Positions 33,288-48,200 of a DNA stretch of 64,000 nt are shown here, one piece after another (position 1 is the first letter of the stretch; each line of letters opens with the position of its first letter). The DNA lies in assembly GCA_030248065.1 (NCBI GenBank), contig JASAMV010001590.1:1-64000 (forward strand), given 5' to 3'. The translations under genes were made by a program, and so were the position numbers. The notes below the pieces were generated by a model. It was not told the DNA's origin. It saw nothing but the letters and a program-made list of their open reading frames with translations, and did not search any database. Source of the stretch: Rhynchonema sp. JSB1_4. Taxonomy: Eukaryota; Nematoda; Chromadorea; Monhysterida; Xyalidae.

Positions 33288-36200
33288 GTTTGTTGCGTTT
33301 TTTTTGTTGTCATTTTTGGCTTTTTCTGCTTTTTTACAAAATAATACAATACAGTTTCCGAAAAAGGTACCCACCGTTTTGTAAACTCATACACCATGTC
33401 AAATACAGTATGTAAAATACGTGGACTGCGTGAACGAAACCCGAACTGAATCAGTGAGAGCCGGGGCGCCGAAAATGTTCCGGCCTCAGTTCAAATCTAC
33501 CCCTGTTGTGGTAGCCCACTAATTTCATCAATGTAGCCATTTCGTGTAAAAATAATAAAATAAAATAAAACAGTTTAAAATTCAATAATTGCGCAGGACA
33601 TCAACCGTATCGCACACCCACGTCTGATCACGTTGCGATTGGACAACGGTCGACACAACGTGCCTTCACGGCTTGATTCCGACCCAAATGATTCCCGACG
33701 TGGCAGCTTCATCAAAGCCAATGTACAGTACCCCTTGCCAGACCCGTACTACTACGAGACAGTATCCACTACCGGTGGCCAGTCGAATGGCTACAGTAAC
33801 CAGCATGGAAGCTACCGTAACCTGCAGAACGACAGTGTGATGTGCAGCAGTTTGGTGTACGGTAACAACAAGGGATCGGTGCGACTCAGGAATGATGTAC
33901 CGTACCCGATGCACGCCGAGGCCAGGCATTCGATTGCTGATTACGGTAGGATACGGTAGTTTGTTTTTATATTGTTAGGAACCGGTGTCATTACCAAACT
34001 TGGCGATTGGATCGGATCGATTTTCTTTTCATCACGTGACGTTCTTAATTTGGGGATACTGCGAAAGTCGCTTATCTGACTAAATAATCACGCGGCCAAT
34101 GACTCATGATTCGGAGTTGGCTCCACTATCGGTCAACATACTGCTCCTGAGGTTTATTCGGTGGTATATGGGAAATAGGGTTTTAGAGATTATTTTTATT
34201 CACGTAAGTTAGTATTCAAAAATTTCTGATACTGGATCGCTGTTTACCAATGACTCGTGACTTCGGAGTTCGGTCCACTATCGGTCGGCATGATGTGACA
34301 GACACAGTTTGATCACGAATAATAGTGACCAAGTGATCTACTAATCAACAAGTACTCAAAGCACCAAGTTCAAATTCCCGCCGTTCCTTCATTCAGGCAC
34401 CCGTATCTCAGCGTACGATGACCAAGTGCTGATGACGCACAGTGCGACCGATGCGCCCTACGCTGATGTCAAACCGTATTATTATTGTTCAACACTTCCG
34501 AATAAATCGATGCGCAAACGAAGCGCCATTGGTCAGTGTGGACCAATTTTATATTTTTTATATTTTTATTGCTCATTTTATTTATTTTCCTCTGAGTGCG
34601 ATAATACTTTGTTGATCTTGCTCTGCCTTCTTGCCGCAAAGCTTGACCTGACGTTAAGGGGATGCACCTGAAAATCGCTGGTACCACTGATCTGGTACTG
34701 CATTATTGCCAAGGTCCAAGCCATCCCCAATACAATCTGATTGTCACGATAATAACAACGAACACTTGACCAAAACAACGAAGCCTCAATGACACGACAT
34801 GACAATCACAAATTGTACTGCAAGCTTCATAGGAACAAACAAAGGAATTGTCCGAGAAGCTTATGCAGAAAATTTCGCGCTCACTTCAACCAAGCCTCAT
34901 AAACGGTCGATAAACAGTCAATGTGTATACCTGCTGCCTGTCGCTAAAGGGCTAAAGTATAATAAGCTAATCTACAATTTATTTGCTCTTCCCCCCACGC
35001 CCGCTATACATACTGTACATACGCCAATGCAAACATTCCACCACAAGCTATGTATGGCTCCCACAATTCAAAGCTGCACTTCAAATTACGATATAATAAC
35101 AGACCGAAAGCACACAATAGTATTGGTGTTGGCAGCCCACCTGCTTGTGTTTAGTGAAAAAATGCGGGAAATAATATACAATGTCATATTTTTCCTTAGA
35201 TATCCGCATGTGCGCCCCTGTTTTTTTGATTTCTTTGTAAAGAATGATGTTATCAATCACAGATTTTAGTCAAAAATAGGTTCCGCAGTAGAAGGCCAAG
35301 CCACATGAACCAAGGCTCTTGCCGGAGTTACATACTTTCCGGTTACAACCCCTGGGGCTCTATTCGCCATTCGGTAGTAGGCGGGAAACAGGATTTCAGA
35401 ATTGTTATTTTTATTTACGTGCGTCAGCATTCAAAGATTCTTGGTGCTGTAGCGCTGTTTTCACAGCCGGCCTTTTATTCACATAATCCAAATAATCCAA
35501 ACGTTACTGTTTCGGTTAGCCTATTTTTTTCTGAACTGTTTTTCTACATAATGTCCTAGATATCCAGTATTACGCGCGGACCTCCAGGTGAAGACTGCAC
35601 GACTGTTGTATAGCCACTTTTTATGATTATTGCTTCGTTTTGTCCGGGTTGTTTTTGGGTATATTTTCTCGTCTTTTTCATTCAAACTGGCTTGGGGTAC
35701 CTAACAGCAAAGCATAAAAAGAGAAAAAAGTGGATGAACAGCTCTGTAACAATTGGCAGCTGGTTTTTCGTCCGTCTATCATTGTATCTCAACTGGATAA
35801 GCCTGTCACTGATCCATAGCTAATCGGGGTCAAATGAGCCGTCACAATGAGCGTGTGCTGCGCCCCCTGTAATGGGGCCGGGTTTACGAGTCTTTCAGAA
35901 GTTATTTTTGTATCCAAATTTTCAGCTGCGGTATTACTTCCCAAACCCGGTTTCCTTCCCCCATTGTTCCGGCAAGGAAAAACAGCAACCGGCTTCGATC
36001 ATCCACCAGCCAATTTTTGCGTATGGGAATGTGTAACGCTCAGTCAACACTTGGCATTTTTTGACCGCATACAATGTGTGCTTATTCATTCAGCTTTTAT
36101 GGCGCTGTTACACTATGAGTGGGCATAAATGTGTTTGCAGTCGAAAAGCAGTGTGACGCAATGGCACACAGGTGTTGTATCAATGACAAGCATTTGAACT

Positions 36201-39200
36201 TGAGACGGTTTTATTGTTTTGCAATGAATCATTCTTCCTCTGTTTTATGCATGTCAAGAACAGGCAGCACAGAATCAACCAACATGGTATGACCATTGTT
36301 GTGAAACAATCGGTTACTAATGGTCCAATACCTCCGATATGACTACCTTTCTTATCACTGCGGGGCGTTAATTTTTATTGTGCGCTATCACCTTTGGGCT
36401 TACGTGCTTGCCGCTCGTTACACAAGCGGAAAACAAAAGAAGCCCGCTTGTCTGTTTTCGCTGTGTTTTCTGATTTCAGCAATGCAGCAAGGTTTTGGCG
36501 TTTAGTTTTTGAGCGCAGCTTATCTTTATGGCAGCCTTTGAGTCATAGTACCCTATAAATTTTTGACATAAAACAGTGCCAGACCACCCTAAAATTGTTC
36601 GAAGCGAAAATCTACCGCGCGTGTCTGCTGTATGATGTGATTTTGTCAGCAAAAAAACGCTCTCCTATCAGTTTCAGATCACCTTGTTCTGCTTATAATA
36701 ACGTATGTATATCTGTTCGCAGTTAAAAATCCCGTTTGCTTCTTCTGACCTATCACCACTGCCACACGCCCTGAAAAAGTCGGCCGTCACCGAACTCAAC
36801 GCTACAAAAAAATCGAAAAAATGTTTCACGAGCTCAACCATCGACTCCGATCTCGGACTCAGGCCGAAAAAGCGGCTGAAAGCAACGAAAAACTCTCCAA
36901 GGATCGCTATATAAAACGCTGCCAAACTCTGCCACCAAACAGCAAACTGCAAAAGGTGATCATCCCTCGGTCTCATCACAACACTCCGACAGCCTTGCAC
37001 CACCGACTGAGTTACAATGAGAACAGGGTTACTGTTCGAGAACCTCTGGCCCCGCCGAGGAAAAAACGGATTTTATCGAATTTCCTCAAATTCACAATTG
37101 ACAATTCGAAGGAAAAAGGTGCGTTATGAAGTTTTTCTGCGTTATTTCTTCCTTATCTTGTTGGGATGTGGTGGGGGGCTCGTTGTTATTATCTCCGTTT
37201 CAGAAAGGACGACTAAAGTATATGTAGGCTTCCATTATCTAACGACAGCGTATATGTATTAGTTACTATTCGTTTCATAACGTGGTGGTTTTTTTACAAT
37301 AAACTCAGATACACAGAATATCTCCAAATTACAATGAAACCAAGAAAAACATAAAATATCACAGACAAAATGACAAAAACTCGGTGCATGTTCCTGGTTT
37401 GGTAACGCCAATTTATCACGCCCGAATTCCCATCCCATAAGGTTGCGCTTGGGAAACCTGAACAGCATTAAAAAACGGAGAAAAACGCGGAACATCGCAT
37501 ATCAAAAAAAACTAAAATCTGATCAGGATCGGGACGACAAGTAACCTTGTATCAAGTGCCTGGAACATGCGCTCCGCTGTCATCCACTTTTGATCCGTGT
37601 TTTGACGCAAGTTTTAGCCCAAATTTATAGTTTTTGGATGTCGAAAAGGTGTACAGTGTGGCTTGCAGAACATGGTTTACGGGACCTGACAACCTCAGCA
37701 AACCATTTTGGTTGGGTTGTTTTGATCGAAAAAGTTTGTAATTTGAACGCGTGCGCGGCTCAACAAGTTTCTGTTGCACGTTCGAACACAAACATCATCA
37801 AAAATAATTCATTATAATTGATATTATCGCACTTCGGTTTTATTTCCCATGTTACAAAATCCGAATTAGGTACATACATCCGCACGCCCGTTTTCATGTG
37901 TTTGTATTCTCAAACAGATTATTTTGATTGTGACTGCATGCATGGTCCTTCAATAGGATTCGAACCTCCCCTTTTTCGCACTCGGCCAAACCGCTGCGCA
38001 ATCGACGCGAGAATACGAGCGCTTTCAGTTGTTATCCTTGCGCGCCAAACCCAAACCGCCGATAAAACGCATAGCTGAGCTGAACGTTTTATAATTCCGC
38101 CAGCCCACACTATCTCACTCTGTTTGTGCACCGAAATCTATCTCGGACTTGTTTTATGGTTTTCGATTATTATTTTTGTTGTTATTCCCATAAATATAAT
38201 CTCATTTTGACCTTGCGCCCATATCACGCCCCTCTGTGCGTGTGTGTAACAGCTTGTGTAGTTTTGACACCTTTGTTTTGGGGTTGAATATGTGTTTAGG
38301 ATATGAAACCATAACCATCCACGGACTAGTACGTGTACCCATAAACTGAAATTTCACTTTATTTGCGTTTATTTCCCTCTCAAATCTCATGGGTGTGAAA
38401 TTTTCAAGGGCTCAGAGGTCGGAAATTGATCCGATTTCACATTCCGATTTATTTTTACGAATCGTTGCTTATTCCTTCAATTTGACAAATTCGAACGTTG
38501 AAATTCACACAGGTGAGCCAACGCAATCTGTGCCCAAAATTTCATTTTGTTTTTTTGGTTTCCTCCAAGTTTTTTGATTGTTTTAACTTTTGACCGACAC
38601 CAATAATTTCCGATTAATTTCCACACACTCATGATCATAAAAGTTTCACGTTCGATTTAAATTTTATTTGTGTTTTTTGTTGTTCTAACCTAACGAGCAC
38701 TGACGTTTTTACGTGTGGCCCTGCTTTGAAAAATTTCGAGTTCCTGGGACGCACGAATTACTTTCTGTAAACGCTTTCTGGACCCAAAAACATATTTGCG
38801 TTTCCTGTGATCCTGTTATAATTACACCACAAATCCAAAACCAAGTTTTGAGAATTTAATTTCAGAAATTTGAAAAAAATCTGAAAAGTCTTCGCGTAAA
38901 AAATGGCCCGCGAGATTGGATTCGACCGTCTATTCGTGTATCTATTGTTCGGCTCCCTCCTCATAACCGCGTGCGTAATGCTGATCGTCTACGTTTCGGT
39001 GATCTATCACGGCAATTTGGTGGAAATCTACCGTATCCTGAGTCGTCAGCCATTTCAAAATTTAAACTCCACTGAAGCTGCAGAGGCATAAACCCGTCTG
39101 GACACCTAAAAAAAGCGGAACGTCTCTTTCGAGCGTGGTGTTATTTTTTTTCCTGAGCCGTTCATTTTAAGCGTGAAGGACACACAGCGCAAAAATTGCC

Positions 39201-42200
39201 CAAATCCTTCAAGAAGACGTCGAACGCGCTCACGAATTATGAGCTATCGATGGTATCGTATCTGGACTGCCATTGGTCCCCGCAGAGAGACATCTCACGG
39301 ATTTTGACCGGACTCAAACCATGACGCACATTGGTAACCAATTGGGTGTAATCGGCCCCAGCGCGACTCAACTTACCAACTGTACCCTTCAAACTGGACA
39401 TGTATCCCCGCGGGACTCCAAATATGCCATTGAACTTCGGACCCGTAGCTGACACGGAGCACACCCACACCACAGACAAAAGCGAGCGTTCCCTTGGGCT
39501 CGCAAACAGTGAACTTTTGGGACCATGAGCCAGCCAGCTGGTCTACCGTGCTTGTTTACTGCACTCACGGTCAAAAGATTGCGGTTGCGGGATTTTTCGA
39601 CACATGCAACATGTGCAACTTGGGTGTCGTTTAACTGAAGATTATGGGTCACTTAATAGACGGACCCCATCATTTCGACAGAGATCCCACGATAGTTGCA
39701 AACCAAACTGTTTTCCAACAACGCTCTGTTGCTCCACCGTATAACTTTTCGCAGCGGAAGGATAATAATGTTTACCAAGGCATTTGACCAGCGAGTGTGC
39801 AAAATGACTGCTAAATAACTTTCTGCTCATTTCACACGCAGCCCACTTGACCCTGTGCTCTTTGACTGTCAATTGGTGGAAATTTCGTTATTATTATATT
39901 GTGTTCGCTGCCTCTGACCTTCCAACCGGACTAACACCGGGACTTCAAACCGCGACGAAGACCAGAACCTGGGATTCATCATAATGTTCTATAACAATCG
40001 TCGCCCGGCCAGTACCACATTGGACTATACCACGACTTACACGCCAAAGTTGGAACGAAAGTCGCGACCCGCGGCACTTTCGAAATTCCGTCGCAAATGT
40101 CTGACTCCACTTTTGTCGCGCAAATTCTCGGCTCGTCGAGTCAAGTGCCATGAAACATTGGATTCGAAGGAAACGCACATCAAACAGTCGGACACCAACT
40201 GGATGCTTACAACCACGTTGAAAGGTATCGTTGCTTCTTTAATCACCATCGGTGTCAAACTTCGTGACATCGGTTCAGTTCAGTGCGCTGTAGCCTGTGC
40301 ATGTTCACGTGACACTTTGTGTTAGGAGATTTTAATCGTGGTTCACTATTGACACTGACTTTGACCAGCGTAGAACAAAGTTTATTGTCAGCTGTCTCGG
40401 AGCAAGTTTGACGTTGGACGAACTTTAGGGGAATCAGTAGAAATTTATTCAAAAACGTCACGTGACCAATGCAACTGGACAGGGTCACCAAGGTTGATAT
40501 CGGCCTGGCTTTTTTCGCTTCTTGAAAACCGTTTTTCTTGGGTGCTTGTTTACCTAGTGCGACATTGAAATACACCGCTTATACGCTGGGCCTGCGAAGC
40601 CTGCGCCGAGCCTGCAGGCTATGCAGGCTGCTATCTTTTGTTAAGAGCCTGCAGGCGCAGGCCTCAATCAGCCAAAAATTGCAACTGGTACTGTACGTAC
40701 ATATTTCTACATAAAACATCACGTATTGTATAACATCAGGAGAAGCGAATGAAAACTATGGTATTCCCTGCAATTTCGCTTGTTCTCTCAAATTTAAGTT
40801 TGCATTAGCCCAAAAGAGCATGTTGGCTAACCCACTAACCAGGAACACCCTTGGCGTCTGTTTGCTTCGAAAGCTCCAGGGACGTTTTCGTTCGTTAACC
40901 TGCCAACCGAAAATGCACTCACCACAAAGGCATAGTGAAAAAAAGTCTGGCGCAAAACAAGTTGATGTTAAGATAAAAATAAAAAGGTTCTCCACCCTCC
41001 AACGGTACTCATCGTTTCGAAAAATAAAAAAAAACAGTCGTCGTCTAAACAGGGAAAATGCGATTCGGTTTGTTTTTCAAGCCTATCAGGTCGTTGGTAT
41101 TTTTGAGCCCCTCCCCCACAAAAACAAAAGATTCCAAAAAGGTGCCGACCCAGGGTGCAGGGTACAACTGCATACCAAATTCCGCCTGGCACCCAAAAAG
41201 TGCTCAATTACGGACAAAAAATGCCGCGAAAAGTTGCCGCCGCGTCAAAGACCAAGGGTTAAATCAACCTGAATGATGGACTGACAGATTGACTGGCGAC
41301 ACTTGGGCGCTTTTTGCAACTTTGAGCTTCGATAAATGGCTGCTCCTTCAAGGGTTTAGTTTCTTGGGGTCTGATGAGACCAAATATAGGCACACAATTG
41401 GTAAGGTTCCCAAGATTACATACTGAAGTCCATTGTCTCGGCGATACATCTTTATTAGTGCGACGACGTCTCTATGTGAAATTGTCACCAACGCTCTTAA
41501 CCTGAACGAGCGTAGTGAGTGAATGGACTCTATCGCATATACATACAATTGTACGTATGTACCTTAGGATGGTGCAAAAACTCATTTACCACACTCATAC
41601 TTTGCGTGTACTCATTTACAATCTTTCGGCTTCCGCGAGTGTGTTGGCTTATTTTGGATTTTTCACTCAACTTCTGTTTTAATGTGGCTACGAGTAGGCG
41701 GTGACAGTGGGCAACAAACAGCTACATACAGTCCGGACGAAATGGGACGCTTTCAACGCCCCCGCGCAAGCGTCAGGCCCACAGAAAAAAACCACTCCCA
41801 CCTTCCCCCCCCCCCCCCCACCGCCCCCCCCCCTCCCCCCCCCCCCCCCATACCTACACTGAGAGGCAGTTTTGACTCGAAATCTATTCAATGCACTAAG
41901 TTATGGCTTTATGTCATTGGCGGTTCACGTTGGCCTGAGGAAGTTTTGAGTGTTCTAAACAGCCAAAATGTCATTGGGGCTTAAAATGTGTACGTTTGTG
42001 GTCAACGCATACATTAGCATCCGTACTCAAGATTTACACACCGAAAGCATTCTGTGTGCGACCCATAAACCATAGTTGTCGAAATGTCCGGACCGAACTT
42101 AACACAAAGTATCATCATTCTTAATAGCGCGCCCTCGGCCGGTAACCCCACAAATACAACACAACATTTATAACCAAGCTTCGTCCATCAGCTACACCTA

Positions 42201-45200
42201 ATGCACAAATATGCGTACGTAGCGTCAAGAGAAATGAATTTCCTGAGACGCTGAGTAACTTGAAGCCATAACTTTGTGTAAGAAGCGCTCTTGGACGCCT
42301 TTTATCTGGCACCAAATCGTAAATAAGCGCGCTTGTTTCTCCGCTGTTATAGGTGGCCCTAAACTTATGCTGGGTTCCTTTCGACATTCAAACCAGCTGC
42401 CAGACACCCGCTTTGTCTCGTATTCTTGCGCTTGCGGTTCTATTACATACTTCACCAAGTTTTCGTCGGATTCTTGCGGTTGTTGTTAAACTTTTGTCCA
42501 CCACTCGATACATCTTTCTGACGTTTTTTTCACACTTTTCGAGACAGGACCGTTTTCCTTCCGTATGCTGCCAGCCCCTCAACTTCAGTTTCATAATCAT
42601 GCGCTGAAGAAGCTCTAATTGTTGCTCTATTTTTTGGTTCACCCTGTACAACAATCCAACCATCCAAAATGTCCGCCAATAACGCCAATTCCGCGTATTC
42701 CTGTTGGCTGATGATGTCATCGTCATGCCGTGGGGCGCACGAACTTTTCGGCGACCCAATACCAGGCCGCGTGGACGCAAATTCAACATTATTTCGAGCC
42801 AGATTAACGGAAAATCATCAGGATTACGACTGTAGAACAACAAGATCGCTGAAATTTGAACAGAGAATTCATGAACTGCAAAGATCCCGAAGCTGTCGAG
42901 GCAAGAATTCTTCGGCGAGAAACCCTGCTCCTGCTGTTGTCATTGGTCAGTTGAATCTTTTGATAAATTTGTGCACCCGATTTTGAAATTCCATATTCTC
43001 TTGAATGGGCTTACTATTCAATTATGCACTTACATATGTTATCGTCAGCCTGTGGCGAAATCGATCATTAAATCAGTGTACATGTCGACTATGTGGCCTG
43101 CCTGGACTTTGGCACACTTGGCTTTCTACTGCTGACCTTCACTACTGAGACCCCTCTCCTTATAGTGACAAAAATCCATACCACGACCGATCAACAGCAA
43201 AAACGGTCTAGCAATGGGCACAAGTGAGAGAAAATGGACCTCACTCCAGCTCAAACACCAAAATTTTTGCCTGTTGTTGGCACTGCGACGTTGTTTCTAC
43301 AGTTTTGCGCCTGACATGTGCTCCATTGATATTTAAGACCATTCATGATCCACGAAACATACTGGTCCACATTCAACAACAAACATTCATCTCATAACAT
43401 GCAAAATCTGACCTGTGTGAACAGCTTGTAAATTCTTTATAGTGATAAAAGTGACCTGGTACGGTCTATGTCACAATATAAAGGGATGACTGCCCTTAGT
43501 TTGGCTCTGAGACTATATTATTACCATCAGGTGTTCTGGGGCTGGTCCCTTTGTTCCATCTGACTGATGATGAGATCCAGGCAGCTGCTGTCTTGGACTT
43601 TGTGTCGAATCCGCTAAAGCCCTCTACGCGTCTGTGTGTTTGCACGCGCCCACAAAGCGTACCCCGCATATCATATTCATAAAATCAATGAAAAAATTAC
43701 CACAGTTTCGTTCGTAATTTGCAAAAAATATTCACAGTCTTCTGCAGTCTTTCACAGTTCATTCATTGAAAATAAGACATCACCAGAATTGCTATAATTA
43801 TATTCAGAATAATCGCTGTTCGCGGCGAAAATAACGAAGTAATCGAATAAACTGCGAAAATACTAAAAACAAGAACGAAAAATTACCAATACATACGTAT
43901 CCACATGCGCTATGCGCATCAGGTAAATGTTCATCAATTTGCGTGGGTGTACGCGGTCCTTCAGTGTTATTGCGAGTATTACAGACACATTTTGTTTTAC
44001 TTTGATCCCCAAAATATTGGGGAAACACAGGCTCACCGCTGCGGTTTGTGTCGTGTCTTCGCCCAATGATACATTTTGGAATACTATAATAGTTGCAATA
44101 CCCACAAAATACAAATATGCCATACTTTAGACTAAACGCTTGCTGGCCGAACGTTTTTCTGTATCTTTCCAAGAAGTCATATGACCGTTTCTGAACAATT
44201 ATGATTCATTTCCGGTGTCTATAATGTTCAAACAAAGTTAGTATTGAGCGGATGTTTAAACGGCTGTGTTCACACAACAAGATAATGAACTGTCCGTAAG
44301 CTGTACAGGCCGAAAAGTACAACTTTCTTTGAAACACCGCACCAAGAAACAGTGTGCTTGCTCACTTGGCTTGCTGTGTGCAGGTGAACGTTTTTTGATC
44401 AAAAAGTCCCCAATGCATAAAAAACCAACTTTGATGTTGTCAGATGTTCTGATGTTAGGCCTTCCCGCAAGATTTTCGGGTCATTCCAGTGTGATGTTTG
44501 AATGGCAGTGAGCATGATCGTGGGAGTGGGACCCTTGAAACAAAACGAAATTGGGATACGATTTATTATTGTTCATAAACCACACAAAGGTACATACGTA
44601 AGGTATTCACCATGTAGTACAGTCAATCACTATGTAACCAACCATACTTCGAAAGTAGTCGGGTACCGTATTGAAAGCACTTGCTCCCAAAAATCAACCT
44701 GAACACCCAACATAAAAATATCAATGTTCTTCATTTCGGCACGCAAAAAGTACCGAATACCAACCAACCGCCCAGCCAATAACAACATAACATTGGGCAA
44801 AAGGTACACATTGTAAATTTCTCCATAACATCAACCTATGTACCTATGGCCCTATGTAATGCACCAAGTTGGTAAAAATAAAATATATTCAACCGCAGAA
44901 AAATATCGGTAGATTTTCTGTGTGTGCGCGTGTGTTATTGCAAGGAGAACTTTTATGTTATAATACATTGGTAATATTATTGTAACCAGCCGGCCGCGCG
45001 CAAAAAGTTTTGTGTGATTGTGCAAAAATATGTGTTGGATTGAGCAGCAGAGTACCCATAGTTGAGTTTCGGAGTTATTATGACACCAACTGTGGTGTGC
45101 GTTTAATGTTGACATTGTCGAACAAAAAATAAATCGAAATCCGTCCGCCAAAACATAAATTTATCTCACCCGACTCCACTCTCAAAACTCAATCCGCAAG

Positions 45201-48200
45201 CAACGCACTGCGCACCAAAAATGGAAGATATTTCGAAATAATTTAAAATATTCAACATCGAAAACATGCTGCCTGCATAACTCGTTCTGGCCTGATTTCG
45301 TCATATTGATCTAAATCAACTATTTCAAATAAAAATGTCGATATTCCGCCGCGGCCTCGAATTTTGTTGGAGCCGAATTCGATGCTGGTGCCTGCGTCTC
45401 TGGTCAATTATCACTTTGGAGTGCTTACGAACGAATAATCGAGCTGGTGAAACATCAAAGTGCCTGAACGAGCAAGATGACCAGTCACGACCGTTCATTA
45501 TACAGAAATTGAACGAACCGAAAGTCAGCAAGGTGCACATTGTCAATGGTGAGGAGCTTATCCTAATTGAAATTGAGCCTAAGCTCCATACCATAGGAGA
45601 TTATTCGGAAAGTTTCAGATTGAGGAGCCACACATCACTTATACGACCTTTCCTTACTTTTATACTCAGTCGAGGGCTAATAATGACTTTTTAGCTTCTT
45701 GTCTGGAAAGACAGATGTAAAATCCGACGATGGTTATTCGGTTTTCGCATTTTCCTCGGTGGTTGTTTCATTGTGGTGACTCAAGCATGATCACGGAAAT
45801 TTCTTTTACATCCGGATTAGGATATTCCAAGTCCGAAAGCCCAGGGCACATGATCTGATGTTTGAAATACATAGTCTCCTTCAAACTGGATCAGATTGGT
45901 TTTAGACATCATGATTCAATGCCTGGACCAGCGGGCTAACCCCTGGGTCTTATACTTGTGCGGAATGGTGACTATCCACCGGTTAACCGAAATTCCAAAC
46001 ATCTGACGTGTGGAAAACATTTGCACCGATTGAATATTTATTTTCAAATATTTGAATCTGAACGCTACGCTGTGTACACGCAAGCTGATATGAGTGAATA
46101 AGCTTGTCGACATACGTACATACGGCATCAAAACAAACACTAGAAAAACTTGGTATAAGAGCATCTCTTCTACGTTCAGCTAACAACAGAATATTTCTTG
46201 TGAACCACATCGGATGTTATTCGGTGTTTATTTGCTTATTCGAAGACTCTTGACTTTGCACTTTCCTAGGCTTTACTTTAGCCGCTGTTAACATTATACA
46301 TTGAAGGTTGTAACTTGCTGACATTGGATATTGTACTACAGCTGTTTTACCAAATTTCTTTGGTACAACAAGAGGCTCATGCAGTGTGATCGTGGGTAGT
46401 CGAACTTGAAACATCAGTCAGCCTGAAATTATGATAATGAAGCATTGGGGATAGCTTTAGGGTTGTAAATTTTTATTCGTCAATTAGCGTTGTACCGAAC
46501 AACTTTAACGCGCTCTTAACCTCCGATGAACGCAGCGCGAAAGTGAGCCCGGGGGTAATCAAGCATTGAGATCTTTGAATAGTCAAACGACTTGAGTCGG
46601 CAGCCCCATGAAGCTGGCACGTGTCGCGAATAAATCACAATTTTTATGTTGTTTGTAAGTTTACACCACCGTTCGCTCTATGGCTTGCTAATGTGTGTTA
46701 AGTCTGATTGAGTGACAGCTTTAACTTTGACCAAACTCTCTCTTCAACTTTAAGTGTTGAAAAGTATTAAAACGAACGTCGTTTCAGAGAGTTGCGGCGG
46801 GTAATAACCTTCGGGGTTTGGAATGTTTTTCGGCTAAAACCGTGTTTTGCGCGCCCTGTGTGGCTTGTATCCCTGGTCTCGAAAACGGACCAGTTGCCAT
46901 ATTTTCTCTCTGCTATGGCTTATTTGTTCACGTACTGTTGCCGAATTTGAGATCCTTGCAAAAACGTATGCATGTTCTTGAATAATTTTTACCATTTTTA
47001 ATATTGATTTTAGGCACGCACCAGACATTTACTTTGTTTGCTCCTTTTTGCTGTTCGGTTTCGGCAACGCGGGTAACCAAGCAAGCTGAAGCTTGCAATG
47101 CACTGGTACCTGAATATCGTTCAATTTATAAATAGTTTTCAACAGCCCCGATAAACGACCGTCCATAAATCGTTTCCAAAATAGCCCCTTCTCTTTTTCC
47201 CGGTGCACAAACTTTTCTCACCCTGATTTTATCTCGATTGGTAGAATGCATTCGAATTTGTTTCCATCCGTGAGGGTGCGTCACTCTTTTAGTGGCAGCT
47301 CAAGGTTAAGTCGCCCTGATTTCTTAAAAATTGTTGGGGAGTATTTAGTTAAAATTATTGTTACTTTAATGAAAATACCCAAGAAACACGCGGATTTTTT
47401 CACGATTTTAATAAATGTCCGCTGCGAAAAATGCATTAATTTCACGACAAGATCTGACATTCGGACGAAAGGTTGTAATAAACAAACTTTCATTAGTTTT
47501 CGCGCGCCCGCAAGCAGCGGAGTTACCACTGCGCGCGATGATAACTCAGACAAAAATTTATGATCTGCAATCGGCGATTTTATTTGATTTCATGATCTCA
47601 AGGTTCGGAAAAAGTTTGTGATCGTAAACTTTTCGAAGCCCATCGTGCGCTCAGCTCCAAAATGGATACACCGTACGTGTATGAGAGGCACAATGACAAG
47701 AGTTTTGACACTTTTCTTTCCATCGGAATGGTTGGTGTCCAAAATTATGACCTAACCCAGATTAAAATTCGCACGCTCTGCAAAGACGCTAGGCGCTTGC
47801 CTTTCACTGCTGTTTCGTTGACCGTTTTATCGTTCTAGTACCTGCGGAAATATTGATATTGCGATGATTTAGAGACATCGTTACAAAACCACAACTTGCA
47901 CTCATAAAATCGACTATATCCGGGACACCTTCTATTGTTTTTGGGTACTGCTTTGACCTCAAAGCATGTCCTATCTTATTGGCGAAACCCAGAAATCCCA
48001 CAGAAGTGTCAGGATAATTTTCGTTGCTCATGAATTCATGCATCACTGACGTTCATGGTGACAACTTTCTCTCTCTGAACGTCTCTATCTGTTCCGGTCA
48101 CGAAGTGGGTACTGCGTACGATCAGTGTTAGTGTTTATTCCGATCCTAAACTGGTGTAGTACCCACAAATTGAAACATCAGCGTACAATGTGCATTCGTC

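Noticed and set aside
37919..38010. Functional tRNA
   Set aside because: A-box to B-box spacing is too short and acceptor pairing is lacking.
42388..42843. 151-codon antisense basic frame
   Set aside because: No motif; overlaps a better supported first exon. The ACAGGGTG-like start hints at a transposon end, but I found no matching second end.
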